From: Candidatus Eisenbacteria bacterium
GTDB taxonomy: Bacteria > Eisenbacteria > RBG-16-71-46 > CAIMUX01 > JAHJDP01
DNA length: 64,000 nt
NCBI GenBank assembly: GCA_018831195.1
Contig: JAHJDP010000119.1
Coordinates: 1-64,000, forward strand
Reading direction: 5' to 3'
The translations under genes were made by a program, and so were the position numbers. Position 1 is the stretch's first letter, and the number at the start of each line of letters is the position of its first letter. Below, in pieces: positions 53,197-63,195 of this stretch. Below the pieces are notes generated by a model, which saw nothing but the letters and a program-made list of their open reading frames with translations, searched no databases and had not been told where the DNA came from.

Positions 53197-55422
53197 ATGC
53201 GTCGTCACCCTGTCTCGTTTGGCCTGTTGCTCGTGCTGGCCGGTCTCTTATTCACCCATGTTGCCCTTGCGCGCGATATCAGCCGCCAACTCGCCCTGAT
53301 TCTGGACGAACCCCTCGCGGGTAGGCTTCAAACGGGCATCCTGCGGGACCGGGTGCTGCCGCTCGCCGCGATGGAATCCTACGACGGCGGGCCCCGCTCG
53401 CGACCGGTGACGGTCGAGGCATGGCGGCAGATGTACTCTGAGATTCGAAGGGCCTCCGTCGCCCCACCCAGCCAGCCGGCGCTCGAAGAGGTTCGCCAGC
53501 GCGGCCTGGAGGCCGGCCGCCGGGGGGTTCTGCCGATTGCGATCATGAACTTTCGGTATGAGACGATCCGAAACGACGCGCTGGAGTCGGGAGCCCTCAT
53601 CATTCGGGAGGGAAGGCTGGAGGTTGGGGAGGGCGATCCGCTTGTCCTTCGCCGGCTTTTCGCGGCCACGCCGCTCACCGGCCGCACCTACAGGGGCGGG
53701 CTTGTTGTTTTCCGTCTCAATCGCGAACTCTTCTTCACCAACGATCCGGCCGGATGGCAGGGGCTGGACATCGACTTCGACGACGGCCAGGGCTTCCTTC
53801 CCGCCGTCCTTGATCGGGATTATGCCGTTCGTTACACAAGCACCGGGCTCAAGACCATCCGTCTTCGTCTCACGATGGATTCAGGGGAGATGCTGCTCGC
53901 CGCGTCCCGCTTCGACGTGCGCGCGCTGGAAACGCCGCTGCCGGATGACACCTTGCACATTACGGCGGCGATTCCCTATGCGGGGCAATTCGGAACCGGT
54001 GAAGCCTACGTCTATCTTGCGGATCAGCATGCCGCGATCGCCAATCCGGCCGTGCTTCTCGAGGGTTTTGATCTCGATAACAGCATGAATTGGGATGAAC
54101 TTTATGAGCTGCTGAATCGAGAGCAATTGATTGAAGAGATCCGCAACCGCGGCTTCGACGCCGTGGTGCTTAATTTCACCGATGCGACCGACTATATACA
54201 AAGAAACGCCTTCGTCGCCGTGGAGCTTATACAACAGATCAAGGGGATCATCGATCCGGCGCAGGATATGGCCTTGGCCGGCGCCAGCATGGGCGGGCTG
54301 GTCGGCCGCTATGCCCTGGCCTATATGGAGACGAACGGGCTCGAGCACCGCGTTCGGAATTTCATCGCCTTCGACGCGCCGCAAGGGCCGGCCAACATCC
54401 CTCTTGGACTTCAATATTGGATCTGGTTCTTCGCCGATCAATCGACGGAGGCGGAGGCTTTCCTGGCGGCCTTGAATTCACCCGCCGCCCGGCAGCTGCT
54501 CGGATACCACTTCACCGATCCGCCCGCTTCAACCGGCGCGACGGATCCGCTGCGCGGCGTGCTGCTGGACGAGTTGTCAGGGATGGGGGAGTATCCTTCG
54601 CTGCCGCGCAAGGCCGCGATCATCAACGGCAGCGCCGCTCAGGTGAATCAGGGATTTCAAGCGGGGGATCAACTTATACAATGGGAGTATACGAGTTTCT
54701 TGGTCGATATCACCGGGAACGTCTGGGCCGTGCCGGATGCCGGTAGTCATATCATCTTCGACGGTCTCATTGATATCATCCTGCTGCCCTCGGATGAGGC
54801 GCAGGTGGTCGTGGCCGATACCCGCCCCTACGACAGCGCGCCGGGGGGCTGGCGCTCCAGCCAGGCCGATCTCGACGCCACGCAGGCGCCCTATGGCGAT
54901 ATCGTGGCTTTGCATCCCAATCACTGCTTCATTCCCACGATCAGTTCTCTGGCCTTGCAGACCGAGGATCTCTTCTACAATGTCGCCGGGGATCCGAATA
55001 TCCTCGATATCAGTCCCTTCGACGTTGTCTACTTTCCTATGTCTAACCAGGAGCACGTCGAGATCACCCCTGAGAACAAGGAGTGGATTCTAGCCGAGCT
55101 GGAATATGGGGTCGCGGATGTCGCCATGGAAACTCCGGGTTTTTCACCGGTCGCCGGCATCGGCCCGGCGGTTCCGAATCCCTTCCGCGCGGAGGCGCGC
55201 CTGCGGTTCCTTCTGCCGCGAAACGGTCCCGTACAACTTGGTGTCTGGGATGTCGCGGGAAGGCGTGTGGCCTCTTTAGTAGACGGCGACAGGGAGGCCG
55301 GAGAGCACCAGATGATTTGGGACGGGTTGGGCGCGAACGGACGGCGGCTGCCGCCCGGTCTTTATTTCATGCTCCTGAAGGGCGAGGGTTTTGCGGCGAC
55401 GCGAAAGGTCCAGATCCGATAG
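53197..55422 (+). CDS. Secreted alpha/beta-hydrolase-like protein with FlgD/T9SS-like C-terminus
   Basis: 741 residues. Signal peptide GLLLVLAGLLFTHVALA. A long N-terminal beta-rich region (residues ~25-280) precedes an alpha/beta-hydrolase core: AVLLEGFDLDNS, NRGFDAVVLNFTDATDYI, and the nucleophile elbow GASMGGLVGRYALAYM (G-x-S-x-G). VRNFIAFDAPQGPANIPLG follows, as in lipases. The catalytic Asp/His are not assigned with certainty; HPNHCFIP near residue 570 may hold the His. The tail has VPNPFRAEA, LGVWDVAGRRV, IWDGLGANG, PPGLYFMLL. A GGAGG lies just before the ATG. Likely exported lipase/esterase-type hydrolase. Confidence 0.78.
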   Translation: MRRHPVSFGLLLVLAGLLFTHVALARDISRQLALILDEPLAGRLQTGILRDRVLPLAAMESYDGGPRSRPVTVEAWRQMYSEIRRASVAPPSQPALEEVRQRGLEAGRRGVLPIAIMNFRYETIRNDALESGALIIREGRLEVGEGDPLVLRRLFAATPLTGRTYRGGLVVFRLNRELFFTNDPAGWQGLDIDFDDGQGFLPAVLDRDYAVRYTSTGLKTIRLRLTMDSGEMLLAASRFDVRALETPLPDDTLHITAAIPYAGQFGTGEAYVYLADQHAAIANPAVLLEGFDLDNSMNWDELYELLNREQLIEEIRNRGFDAVVLNFTDATDYIQRNAFVAVELIQQIKGIIDPAQDMALAGASMGGLVGRYALAYMETNGLEHRVRNFIAFDAPQGPANIPLGLQYWIWFFADQSTEAEAFLAALNSPAARQLLGYHFTDPPASTGATDPLRGVLLDELSGMGEYPSLPRKAAIINGSAAQVNQGFQAGDQLIQWEYTSFLVDITGNVWAVPDAGSHIIFDGLIDIILLPSDEAQVVVADTRPYDSAPGGWRSSQADLDATQAPYGDIVALHPNHCFIPTISSLALQTEDLFYNVAGDPNILDISPFDVVYFPMSNQEHVEITPENKEWILAELEYGVADVAMETPGFSPVAGIGPAVPNPFRAEARLRFLLPRNGPVQLGVWDVAGRRVASLVDGDREAGEHQMIWDGLGANGRRLPPGLYFMLLKGEGFAATRKVQIR

Positions 55423-55497
55423 GGTGTTGCTTTCACAAATTCCGCTCGTCTGCTTGACAAGAGCCCCGGCGGATGGCATCTCTATCCACTCATTTCC

Positions 55498-56682
55498 TCA
55501 TGCGTATTCCGACAGTTCGGACCAAGTTGCAATCCGGTTGCCCCCTGCTCTTTTCGCCTTGTACATTGCCTTATCCGCGGAATTGATAATGTGCATGATT
55601 GAATCATCCCCATCGGGATGCTCCCCGGGCGGCGCATGCATCATCTCATTGATGCCGAGGCTGAGCGTGACGGCGGCGACCCCCTTCGGCGTTGAAATAC
55701 GAATCGCCGCGACGCCGGCACGGATGCGTTCCGCGACGGCGTAGGCTTGCCGCGAGGTCGTCATCGGCAAGGCGATGACAAATTCCTCGCCGCCATAACG
55801 CCCGATCATATCCGCTGAGCGGAGCGCGGTGCCCGCGGCCTTCGCAACGTGTTCAAGCATCTGATCGCCCACCTCATGCCCGAACCGGTCATTGACGAGT
55901 TTGAAATGGTCAATGTCGAATAGAATCACTGAGAGGGGATGGCGATAGCGTGTGGCGACCTTATATTGGTGTCCGGCAAGTTCGAACCAGTACCGGCGGT
56001 TGTTCAAGCCGGTGAGCCCGTCAATACGGGCGAAGCGCTGTTCGCGCGAATACATGCGCCTGAGTTTTTGGTTCGCCTCTTCAACCGATTTCTTGGCGCA
56101 GCTCATTTCCTCTTCCAACTGCTTGAGCGCGGTGATGTCGCTCATTCCGACGTGACAGAGCAACGAGCCGCCTGCGGCATCGCTTGCCAGGATCGCGTCA
56201 AACTGCACCCAGAATGGATGGTCGCCCTTTCTTATCATTTTCAGCACGCATGTTTGCGGCGCGCGGGTCTCAAAAAGCTTCTGGCAGTGCAAATAGTAAA
56301 TGTCCTGGTGTTCTCTGGTGATGAAACGTGTTACCCACTTATTGATCAATTGGTCCTTTGCGACGCCCAGCAGGTTGGCGGCGGTGAGATTAGCCTCCAG
56401 AATCCGCCCGTCCTCGCTAAGGGTCAAGAACCCGATCGGCGCACGCTCATAGAGATCGAAATACTTGGCGTGCGATGCTTCGAGTTCATTCTGTACCCGC
56501 TGTAATTCTTCATTCTGCAGCTCCAGTTCGATTTGGTGCACTTCCAATTCTTGAACGAGACGCCGGCTGTCGGTCTTCGTCGCAAGATGAGAGGGGGTCT
56601 TCTTCATGCGCTCCGCCATACTCTTTTCCGCCCGGCGGCGCAATTCGGCATCATACACCGGTCCTTTGCGCTTCTTATTCAT
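55498..56682 (-). CDS. Diguanylate cyclase with PAS domain
   Basis: 394 residues. N-terminal coiled coil (residues ~35-75), PAS domain ~75-190 (FDLYERAPIGFLTLSEDGRIL), second coiled coil, then GGDEF domain with GGEEF at 297-301, FDIDHFKLVNDRFGHEVGD and an intact inhibitory site RSAD at 288-291. The variant GGEEF is active in many cyclases. Makes cyclic di-GMP from GTP; no phosphodiesterase is adjacent. Cytosolic, no membrane helix. It follows the CheB-CheR gene by 15 bases on the same strand, so one signalling operon. Confidence 0.92.
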   Translation of the reverse strand: MNKKRKGPVYDAELRRRAEKSMAERMKKTPSHLATKTDSRRLVQELEVHQIELELQNEELQRVQNELEASHAKYFDLYERAPIGFLTLSEDGRILEANLTAANLLGVAKDQLINKWVTRFITREHQDIYYLHCQKLFETRAPQTCVLKMIRKGDHPFWVQFDAILASDAAGGSLLCHVGMSDITALKQLEEEMSCAKKSVEEANQKLRRMYSREQRFARIDGLTGLNNRRYWFELAGHQYKVATRYRHPLSVILFDIDHFKLVNDRFGHEVGDQMLEHVAKAAGTALRSADMIGRYGGEEFVIALPMTTSRQAYAVAERIRAGVAAIRISTPKGVAAVTLSLGINEMMHAPPGEHPDGDDSIMHIINSADKAMYKAKRAGGNRIATWSELSEYA

Positions 56683-56697
56683 GGCCCGATCCTTTGC

Positions 56698-59316
56698 TTA
56701 CTTCGCCTTCAGCCTTTTGCGCAAACGGGCCTCTGTGGCCTGTAGCCTTGCCTCGAGCTTCTTGGACGCCGTGATATCGATAAATGTAATGACCAGCCCG
56801 TCAATTATATTCTCCATTGTTCGGTACGGCTGGATGCGCGCGGTGTACCAATTCCCGTCTGGGGTGGAAATCTGTTTCTCCACTCTGACCAGCGTCCGCA
56901 GGACCTGGTGGGCATCTTCAGCCAATTCGGGGTAGAATAAGGCTGAGGCGATATCCGTGATAGGCCGCCCCATGTCGCTTGGGATCAACTGGGTGATCTT
57001 GCTCGTCTCGCTGGTGAAGCGCAGCACGCACAGGTTGTTATCCAGAAACAGGGTGGCGATGTCGGTGCTGTCCAGCAGATTCTTTATGTCGCTGCTCGTG
57101 CGTGTAAATTCTTCCAGTCTGGTTCGCAGTTCATGGTTGACGGTGTGCAATTCTTCGTTCATGGACTGCAGTTCTTCCTCTGAAGTGGTCAACTCTTCGT
57201 TGGTGGACTGCAATTCTTCATTGGAAGACTTGAGTTCTTCCTGTGAGGTTTGCATCTCTTCACGCAAAGTATCCAATTCCTGCCGGGCGTTTTGGAGTTC
57301 CTGCTTCATTTCCGCCAGAAGCACGGCGTCCCCTTGTGACGTGGGCGTTGATTTTTGGCTGGGTTTCGCCGCCACACTGCTAAAGATGATCATCACCAAT
57401 CCGTTCAAGTCGTTTTGTTCACTAAGCGGCTGGACGATGATATCCACAACATGCTTTCCACCGTTGGTGTCTACACCTAAGTTCTTGAGTGTGACGGTCT
57501 CATTTTTACGCAGCGCCCTTTTAAAAGCGACCGTCAATTCGTAGCGGATGCTATCGCGCGCCATGGCAAAAATGTTCCAGTTGGCTTTGCCGGCCGCCGC
57601 CTCCAAATGTCTTCCTGTGCGTCCGCTGGTATAGAGAATATCTCCTTGGCTATTGGTCAGCACCGCGGCGGGGGAATATTCTTGCAGGATCAGTTGATCG
57701 GCCAGCGTTTGCAGGTCCACCTTTGATTCCCGCCACCGGGCTGGCGGGTCATATTTGGCGGAAGCAAGGTGTATCGGAAACTGGATTGGATGAGCCGGCA
57801 CGGCGGAATCGATCCGGCGGAACAGCCGCCTGTTTCCGGTCAGTGGTGTGAACAAGTTGCTGGAGCCGCCTATGGTCTCCGCGTTCCCTAGAAACAAGAA
57901 ACCACCTGGGTTCAGGCTATAATGAAAGAGCGGTAAGAGTTTCTCTTGCAATTCAGGCGTCAGATAAATGAGGAGGTTGCGGCAACTCACGAGGTCGAGT
58001 TTTGTGAAGGGGGGATCCATAATAACATTTTGCGGGGCAAAGAGGATCATCTCGCGGATGCCTTTTGCCACCCGATAGCCATGTGTGACTCTATCGAAGT
58101 AGCGGTCCAATCTTTCCTCCGAAACATCGGTGGAAATGTTGGCCGGGAACAGGCCTTCGCGCGCTTTATCCGTGGCCTGTTGATCCAGATCGGTGGCGAA
58201 GATTTTCAGGCTGACGTTGTTTGCCGGTCTTATGTCTTCCAGCATCTCTCTGAAGAGGATCGCCAGGGAATATGCCTCTTCGCCGGTTGAGCAGGCAGGC
58301 ACCCACGCCCGCAGCGTTTGATTCGAGCTGCAATCAGCCAACAGCGCCGGCAGCACATCGGCCTTCAACTGATTCCAAGCCTCCGGATCGCGGAAAAAAC
58401 TCGTCACCCCGATCAACAATTCGCGGAACAGCAATTGCACCTCTTGCGGATTCTCCCGCAGAAGATGCACATAGTCGGCGATCTTGTCGGTTTGATGCAG
58501 CCCCATGCGCCGCTCGATGCGGCGATAGAGCATGTTCTTTTTATACAGTGAAAAATCCTGGCCCGTCTTCTCGCGCAGCATGATCACTACTTTATCAAGG
58601 GAGCCTTGCAGTGCCCCCCGGTGGACGTTTTCGGGTTTGATGATGAGCGACGCATATTTGAGATAGGCGATGATCTTGCTCCCCAATGTCTCCACCGGGG
58701 CGACCACATCGGCGTATCCAGCCTCAATGACGCTGCGCGGCATGCTGTCGAATTTAGCGGAAGCGGGATCTTGCACAAAGGCCGCCCCCGCATTTTCCTT
58801 AATGGCGCGCACACCCAGCGTGCCGTCCGAGCCCATGCCCGAGAGGATGACGCCGATCCCTCTCTCCATCTGGTCATCCGCAAGCGAACGGAAGAAGAAA
58901 TCAATCGGCAGGCGCTGGCCGCGTGCCGCAATCGGGCGCAGCAGGTGCAGCACTCCGCGCAAGATGGACATGTCTTTATTGGGCGGGATGATGTAGATGC
59001 AGTCCGGCTTGACGCGCATCCGATCCTTAACTTGTACAACATGCATGGCGGTCTTGCGTTGGAGCAACTCCACCAAAATGTTTTTGTGCGTCGGGTCAAG
59101 GTGTTGGATGATCACAAATGCCAGCCCGCTGTCATTGGGCATGTTGGCGAAGAACGATTCCATCGCCTCCAAGCCCCCCGCCGAAGCGCCGATGGCGACG
59201 ATGCCGAACGTGCAGCGCGACCAGCGCACTGCCTTCAGTGGGTGGGAGGGTGTTTCATCCCGTACAGGGTCGGCTGCTTTTGATTTGCGGCGGGAGGGTT
59301 TGTTGAGTTGCTTCAT
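56698..59316 (-). CDS. CheB-CheR fusion protein with coiled coil and C-terminal PAS
   Basis: 872 residues. CheB methylesterase at ~35-220 with catalytic Ser45 (IGASAGG), His72 (QHLDP) and Asp164 (GMGSDGT), but no receiver domain. CheR methyltransferase ~235-500 with VPACSTGEEAYSLAILFREM (SAM motif) and MDPPFTKLDLVSCRNLLIYL. Then a PAS-like segment (AVLTNSQGDILYTSGRTGRH), a long coiled coil ~640-710 (repeats of EELKSSNEELQSTNEEL), and a final PAS domain. No chemoreceptor or CheA/CheW/CheY is nearby, so it probably works in an alternative signalling pathway with the downstream diguanylate cyclase. Confidence 0.93.
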   Translation of the reverse strand: MKQLNKPSRRKSKAADPVRDETPSHPLKAVRWSRCTFGIVAIGASAGGLEAMESFFANMPNDSGLAFVIIQHLDPTHKNILVELLQRKTAMHVVQVKDRMRVKPDCIYIIPPNKDMSILRGVLHLLRPIAARGQRLPIDFFFRSLADDQMERGIGVILSGMGSDGTLGVRAIKENAGAAFVQDPASAKFDSMPRSVIEAGYADVVAPVETLGSKIIAYLKYASLIIKPENVHRGALQGSLDKVVIMLREKTGQDFSLYKKNMLYRRIERRMGLHQTDKIADYVHLLRENPQEVQLLFRELLIGVTSFFRDPEAWNQLKADVLPALLADCSSNQTLRAWVPACSTGEEAYSLAILFREMLEDIRPANNVSLKIFATDLDQQATDKAREGLFPANISTDVSEERLDRYFDRVTHGYRVAKGIREMILFAPQNVIMDPPFTKLDLVSCRNLLIYLTPELQEKLLPLFHYSLNPGGFLFLGNAETIGGSSNLFTPLTGNRRLFRRIDSAVPAHPIQFPIHLASAKYDPPARWRESKVDLQTLADQLILQEYSPAAVLTNSQGDILYTSGRTGRHLEAAAGKANWNIFAMARDSIRYELTVAFKRALRKNETVTLKNLGVDTNGGKHVVDIIVQPLSEQNDLNGLVMIIFSSVAAKPSQKSTPTSQGDAVLLAEMKQELQNARQELDTLREEMQTSQEELKSSNEELQSTNEELTTSEEELQSMNEELHTVNHELRTRLEEFTRTSSDIKNLLDSTDIATLFLDNNLCVLRFTSETSKITQLIPSDMGRPITDIASALFYPELAEDAHQVLRTLVRVEKQISTPDGNWYTARIQPYRTMENIIDGLVITFIDITASKKLEARLQATEARLRKRLKAK

Positions 59317-59528
59317 GGCTCAACCTCTCACAGGGGACTTCTATTTCCGCTGAATTGACTAACCTTTTGATTGTTAATGGGATAGGCGGGCTAACATTCG
59401 GTTCATTTGCAATGGCATACGTAGTAACCCTTGCCCACCAGCATCTTTCAATGAACCACGTTCTCACAAAAACGAAAAGGGATCCAAGAAAATCGCGGCG
59501 TAAAGCAAAAATCGGGGCGATGATGGAG

Positions 59529-60047
59529 TTAATCGGCGGTGTTCCCCAGCTGATCCCCTTCCAGCCGCCCGCCCTCGAGTTGAAGCAGCGTTTTCTTGGC
59601 CGGCAGGCCCCCGCCGTACCCTGTCAGACGCCGATTCCGACCGATCACCCGGTGGCACGGTATGATGATGGAGATGGGATTGGCTCCATTCGCCGCGCCC
59701 ACGGCCCGCGCCGCTTTTGCGCGTCCCACACGTCGGGCCAACTCGCCATAGCTGACGGTTTCTCCGAACGGAATCTCGAGCAGGGCGGACCACACCGATA
59801 ACTGAAACGCCGTTCCACTCGGGCTCAGCGGCAGATCGAACGCGCGGCGCCGGCCGCAGAAATACTCCTGCAATTGCTTCTCGGCATCGGCCAGGATCCG
59901 GGCGGCGGCCAAGGTGTCATCACCCATAGGCGCCGGCCGGCGCTGTCGATCGGCGAAGAGCAAATGTGTAAGTTCCCCTTCACGGGCGGCGAGGAGGATT
60001 TTTCCGACAGGGCTATGAATCAGCAGGGTTCCATGGCGGTTGATCAT
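59529..60047 (-). CDS. ogt: Methylated-DNA-protein-cysteine methyltransferase
   Basis: 172 residues. Active-site PCHRV with Cys131, preceded by helix-turn-helix FGETVSYGELARRVG and AVGAANGANPISIIIPCHRV, and followed by LTGYGGGLPAKKTLLQLEG. Transfers O6-methyl groups from guanine to its own Cys; suicidal repair protein. Chosen start ATG 60047 (MINRHGTLL) with AAAGGA 6 bases upstream; the longer frame reads into the neighbour gene. Overlaps the Ada-AlkA gene by 4 bases, so co-regulated with it. Confidence 0.93.
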   Translation of the reverse strand: MINRHGTLLIHSPVGKILLAAREGELTHLLFADRQRRPAPMGDDTLAAARILADAEKQLQEYFCGRRRAFDLPLSPSGTAFQLSVWSALLEIPFGETVSYGELARRVGRAKAARAVGAANGANPISIIIPCHRVIGRNRRLTGYGGGLPAKKTLLQLEGGRLEGDQLGNTAD

Positions 60048-61603
60048 TGGGGGTCCTTTCGCGGAGGTGGTGTTAATGTGCGCCAGAGCAGCATGGCGGC
60101 ATAGGCCCGCCAGGGCCGCCACACTTCGGCGCGTTCTCTCAGGGAGACGATACTCGGCCGTTGTCCAGCGGATCTGTCGCCGGCCCGATCGAAAGCGGAG
60201 GCCAGCGCCTTCTGCAATCCCAGATCGCCGGCGGGAAAAGCATCCGGCTCCCGCAGGGCCCGCATGGCGATGTACTGGGCGGTCCAGTCGCCGATGCCGG
60301 GCAGGGCGGTCAATCGCTCGATCGCCGTGTCCAGGTCCGGCGCCAATTCCAGGATCGGCTCACCGTCGCAGAGGGCTCGGGCCAGGGTCCGGATCGTCCG
60401 CGCCCGAGCGGCCGGCATCCCGATGGCGGCGATGTCGGCGTCGGCGAGGTCCTCGGGGTGGGGGAAGAATCGGCAGGGATAACCGGGCGAGCGAGCGGGC
60501 ACATCCTGACCTTTGTATAACCTGGCATGGGAAAGCCCGAACCGACTTACCAATTTGCCGGCAAGCCGCGTGGCGCCGGCGACGGTGACTTGCTGGCCCA
60601 GGACGGCCCGCACGGCCAGCTCGAACCGGTCCCAGCAACCGGGAACGCGCAGCCCCGGATACCGGTCGGCGGCATCGGCAAGAAGCGGGTCGGCGCTCAA
60701 CTGGGTCATGATGAGGGTGGGATCGGCGCTTAGATCGCAGAGCGCGCGCGCCCGATCGGCCATGGGCAGCAGGATCGGCGCCGCCTCGACCGGCGCGCGC
60801 AGGATGAGCGCCGCCGCCTTGCGCGGAGCCGGCTCCAATTCAATCACCCCGTGAAAGGGATCCATCGACACGCTCCGGCGATAGACCCGGCCCTCCACCT
60901 GCTCAACGCCCGGAATCGCCCGCGGCCTCATCCAGTCCAGCAGGCCGTTCCAATCGAAGGGTTCTCGATACGATAGGCGCAGCGCCACGGTTCCCTTGCG
61001 GGAGGAGGAACTGCCGGATGAGCCGGCGGTGTGGATGCGCCCGCGGATCTCACTCGGTGTGCTGTCGAAGGACTGGCGGATGGCGGCGTTGAAGCGACGT
61101 ACATTTTGATAGCCCGCCGCGAAGGCGATGCGGGTCATCGACAAAGTGGTCTCCTCGATCATCCGTTTGGCGAAGTGGACGCGGCGCGTTTGCGCGATCG
61201 CCAGGGGGGAAGCCCCAAGATGCTCGGCAAAGAGGCGGCGCAGGTGCCGGTCGCCCATGCCGAGACGTCCCACCAGATCCTCCACACCCGCGTCGTCAAG
61301 CGCGCCATCCTCAATCAGACGCAGAGCGCGCGACACGGTCACGGAAGTTCCCCGCCAGGCGGGGGTGCCGGGCGCCGTCTCGGGACGGCAGCGGCGGCAG
61401 GGGCGGAATCCCGCCTCCTCCGCCGCGGCGGCGCAGGCAAAGAATGTGCAATGCGAGGCTTGTGGCGTGCGGGCCGGGCAGATCGGCCGGCAGTAGACGC
61501 CGGTGCTGGTCACGCCGGTGAAGAATCGGCCGTCGAAGCGGGCGTCGCGCGTGCGGAGAGCGCGATAGCAGATGTCGTGACTGAGTTCCATGAAGCACAG
61601 CAT
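60044..61603 (-). CDS. Ada-type transcription activator fused to AlkA glycosylase
   Basis: 519 residues. The N-terminal Ada zinc domain has Cys38, Cys42, Cys69 and Cys72, the exact numbering of E. coli Ada; Cys38 accepts methyl groups from phosphotriesters. An AraC-type HTH follows (~85-190; LRLIEDGALDDAGVEDLVG, ARRVHFAKRMIEETTLS type helices). The C-terminal ~320 residues are AlkA-like: AVLGQQVTVAGA, LPGIGDWTAQYIAM (helix-hairpin-helix) and Asp in FPAGDLGL as catalytic residue. It would sense methyl damage and also excise 3-methylpurines. Start ATG 61603 has GGAG 5 bases upstream. Operon with ogt. Confidence 0.93.
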   Translation of the reverse strand: MLCFMELSHDICYRALRTRDARFDGRFFTGVTSTGVYCRPICPARTPQASHCTFFACAAAAEEAGFRPCRRCRPETAPGTPAWRGTSVTVSRALRLIEDGALDDAGVEDLVGRLGMGDRHLRRLFAEHLGASPLAIAQTRRVHFAKRMIEETTLSMTRIAFAAGYQNVRRFNAAIRQSFDSTPSEIRGRIHTAGSSGSSSSRKGTVALRLSYREPFDWNGLLDWMRPRAIPGVEQVEGRVYRRSVSMDPFHGVIELEPAPRKAAALILRAPVEAAPILLPMADRARALCDLSADPTLIMTQLSADPLLADAADRYPGLRVPGCWDRFELAVRAVLGQQVTVAGATRLAGKLVSRFGLSHARLYKGQDVPARSPGYPCRFFPHPEDLADADIAAIGMPAARARTIRTLARALCDGEPILELAPDLDTAIERLTALPGIGDWTAQYIAMRALREPDAFPAGDLGLQKALASAFDRAGDRSAGQRPSIVSLRERAEVWRPWRAYAAMLLWRTLTPPPRKDPQ

Positions 61604-61701
61604 AGCATCTCCGCCAGGCGGGGCTGGACGTTTTCGGACATGTGGGTGAGCGGGGCGGGAGGCGGCGCATCAAGCCACGGCCTTTCCCCATCCGTCATGG
61701 C

Positions 61702-63183
61702 CTAGCGAATGAGGATGATCTTGCGGGAATCGAGGATGGTGCCATCGCGCAGTTGAACCCAGTAGACGCCGGGGGCGACGCCGCGGCCGGAAGTGTCCAG
61801 GCCGTTCCAAATCAATGTATGCTCACCGGCGTCGAAGCGCCGATGCGACAATGTTCTGATCCTGCGCCCTGACAGATCGAAAATCTCGACGGCGATTTTT
61901 CGCGGGTGATCAAGCGCAAAGGCGATTGCGGTTCGCGGATGGAAGGGGTTGGGCCTGTTCGGCAGCAGGCGGGCGTGGGCGGTCAAGGATGAGCCCGACG
62001 GACCGTTGGACAGAGGCCTTTCCTCGTAAGCGCCGATATCGACGCGTCCGCCGGCGACCCGCGGCCGGCCCGCGCGGTCAAGAGCGGGCAGCAGCAGCCC
62101 CGCCGTATCCGGCGCCGCGGCATTGATGCACGGCGAGCTGGATTGCAGGCTGTAAGGATCGTTCCCCGCCCCCGCAAAATCCGGGTCGAGGTCGATATTC
62201 CCCTCGCCCTTCCAGCCGCCATCGATATCCGACCAGGTTGTGTTGTAGGGCTTAACTTCCCAGAGTTGCGCGGGGATAAAATAATTCGTCGTGTTGTCCC
62301 ACAGGATGCAATCGGTGATCCGGGGTTTTGAGAAGTATGAAAGGACGGCCGCCGCTTCGGTCATCGCCTCGGGATTCAGGTCATGATTATGAGCGATGGT
62401 ACAATTGATGAGGCGGGGATAAGAATCGAGTGTGTAAACGGCCGCACCGCCGAGGAATGCATAATTATCGTAGATGAGGCAACCGGTCAATTGCGGCGAA
62501 GCGCAGTGAAAACAGAACACCGCCGCCCCGTAATCGGCGACATTGCGCCGAATCGTCGCGTTGACGACCCGCAATCCGGAATAATCATCGCAGACCAGCG
62601 GGCCCACGAAGATCGAATCGCGAATGGATTTAGCGTACTCGATCACGCAATACTCCAGCCGCGATGGATTATTGACCGCGCTGGTGCGCTCGAAGCGGAG
62701 TCCGTTCCAGGCGCCGTCGAGAGAGGCATCGATCTTGAAAGCGCCCGGGTCGCCGCTCGTCAGCAAAACGGGGTCTGATGCCGTGCCGAAGGCCAGCAGC
62801 CGGCCGCGCACATCAAGCCGGTAATGCCCCTGAAACTCTACTCGAACGCCGGCCGCTATCGTGAGGGTCACCTGATCGGCGATCTCGACATCGCCGACGA
62901 CCCGTATCGTGTCCGCCTGCCAGCATGTGTCGACGGTGATCGGTCCGCTGACATCGACCCGCGCGCCGGCGGTGATGACGGCGGCCGGCTGTTCATCCTG
63001 TGGATGGCCGGCCCGCGGGTTGTTCTTATCATGGCTCGGGAATGTCTGGCAGCCATAGCCGGCGGCCGGCGATCCCGGTTGGAGGCGGAAGTCGCCGTTG
63101 CCGGGGTCGATCAGCTGCGGGTCGATCCCGATGACATTGTTGTAGGGTGGGTCCTCGGCGCCCGGCCAAGGTTCGGGTTCCGT
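61702..63183 (-). pseudogene. Beta-helix protein, C-terminal portion beyond two in-frame TGA codons
   Basis: Open for 493 codons in the same frame as the upstream N-terminal portion (63196-63870). Only TGA-GAA-TAC-GCC-TGA separates them. It reads TEPEPWPGAEDPPYNNVIG then DPQLIDPGNGDFRLQPGSPA, a typical beta-helix passage, then further strands (NATIRRNVADYGAAVFCF, CLIYDNYAFLGGAAVYT) and the sorting-like module (RPNPFHPRTAIAF, VEIFDLSGRRI, IWNGLDTSG, APGVYWVQL). The first available start codon (GTG 62871) has no ribosome site or signal peptide, so this part is not likely made alone. Confidence 0.65.
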
Positions 63184-63195
63184 TCAGGCGTATTC

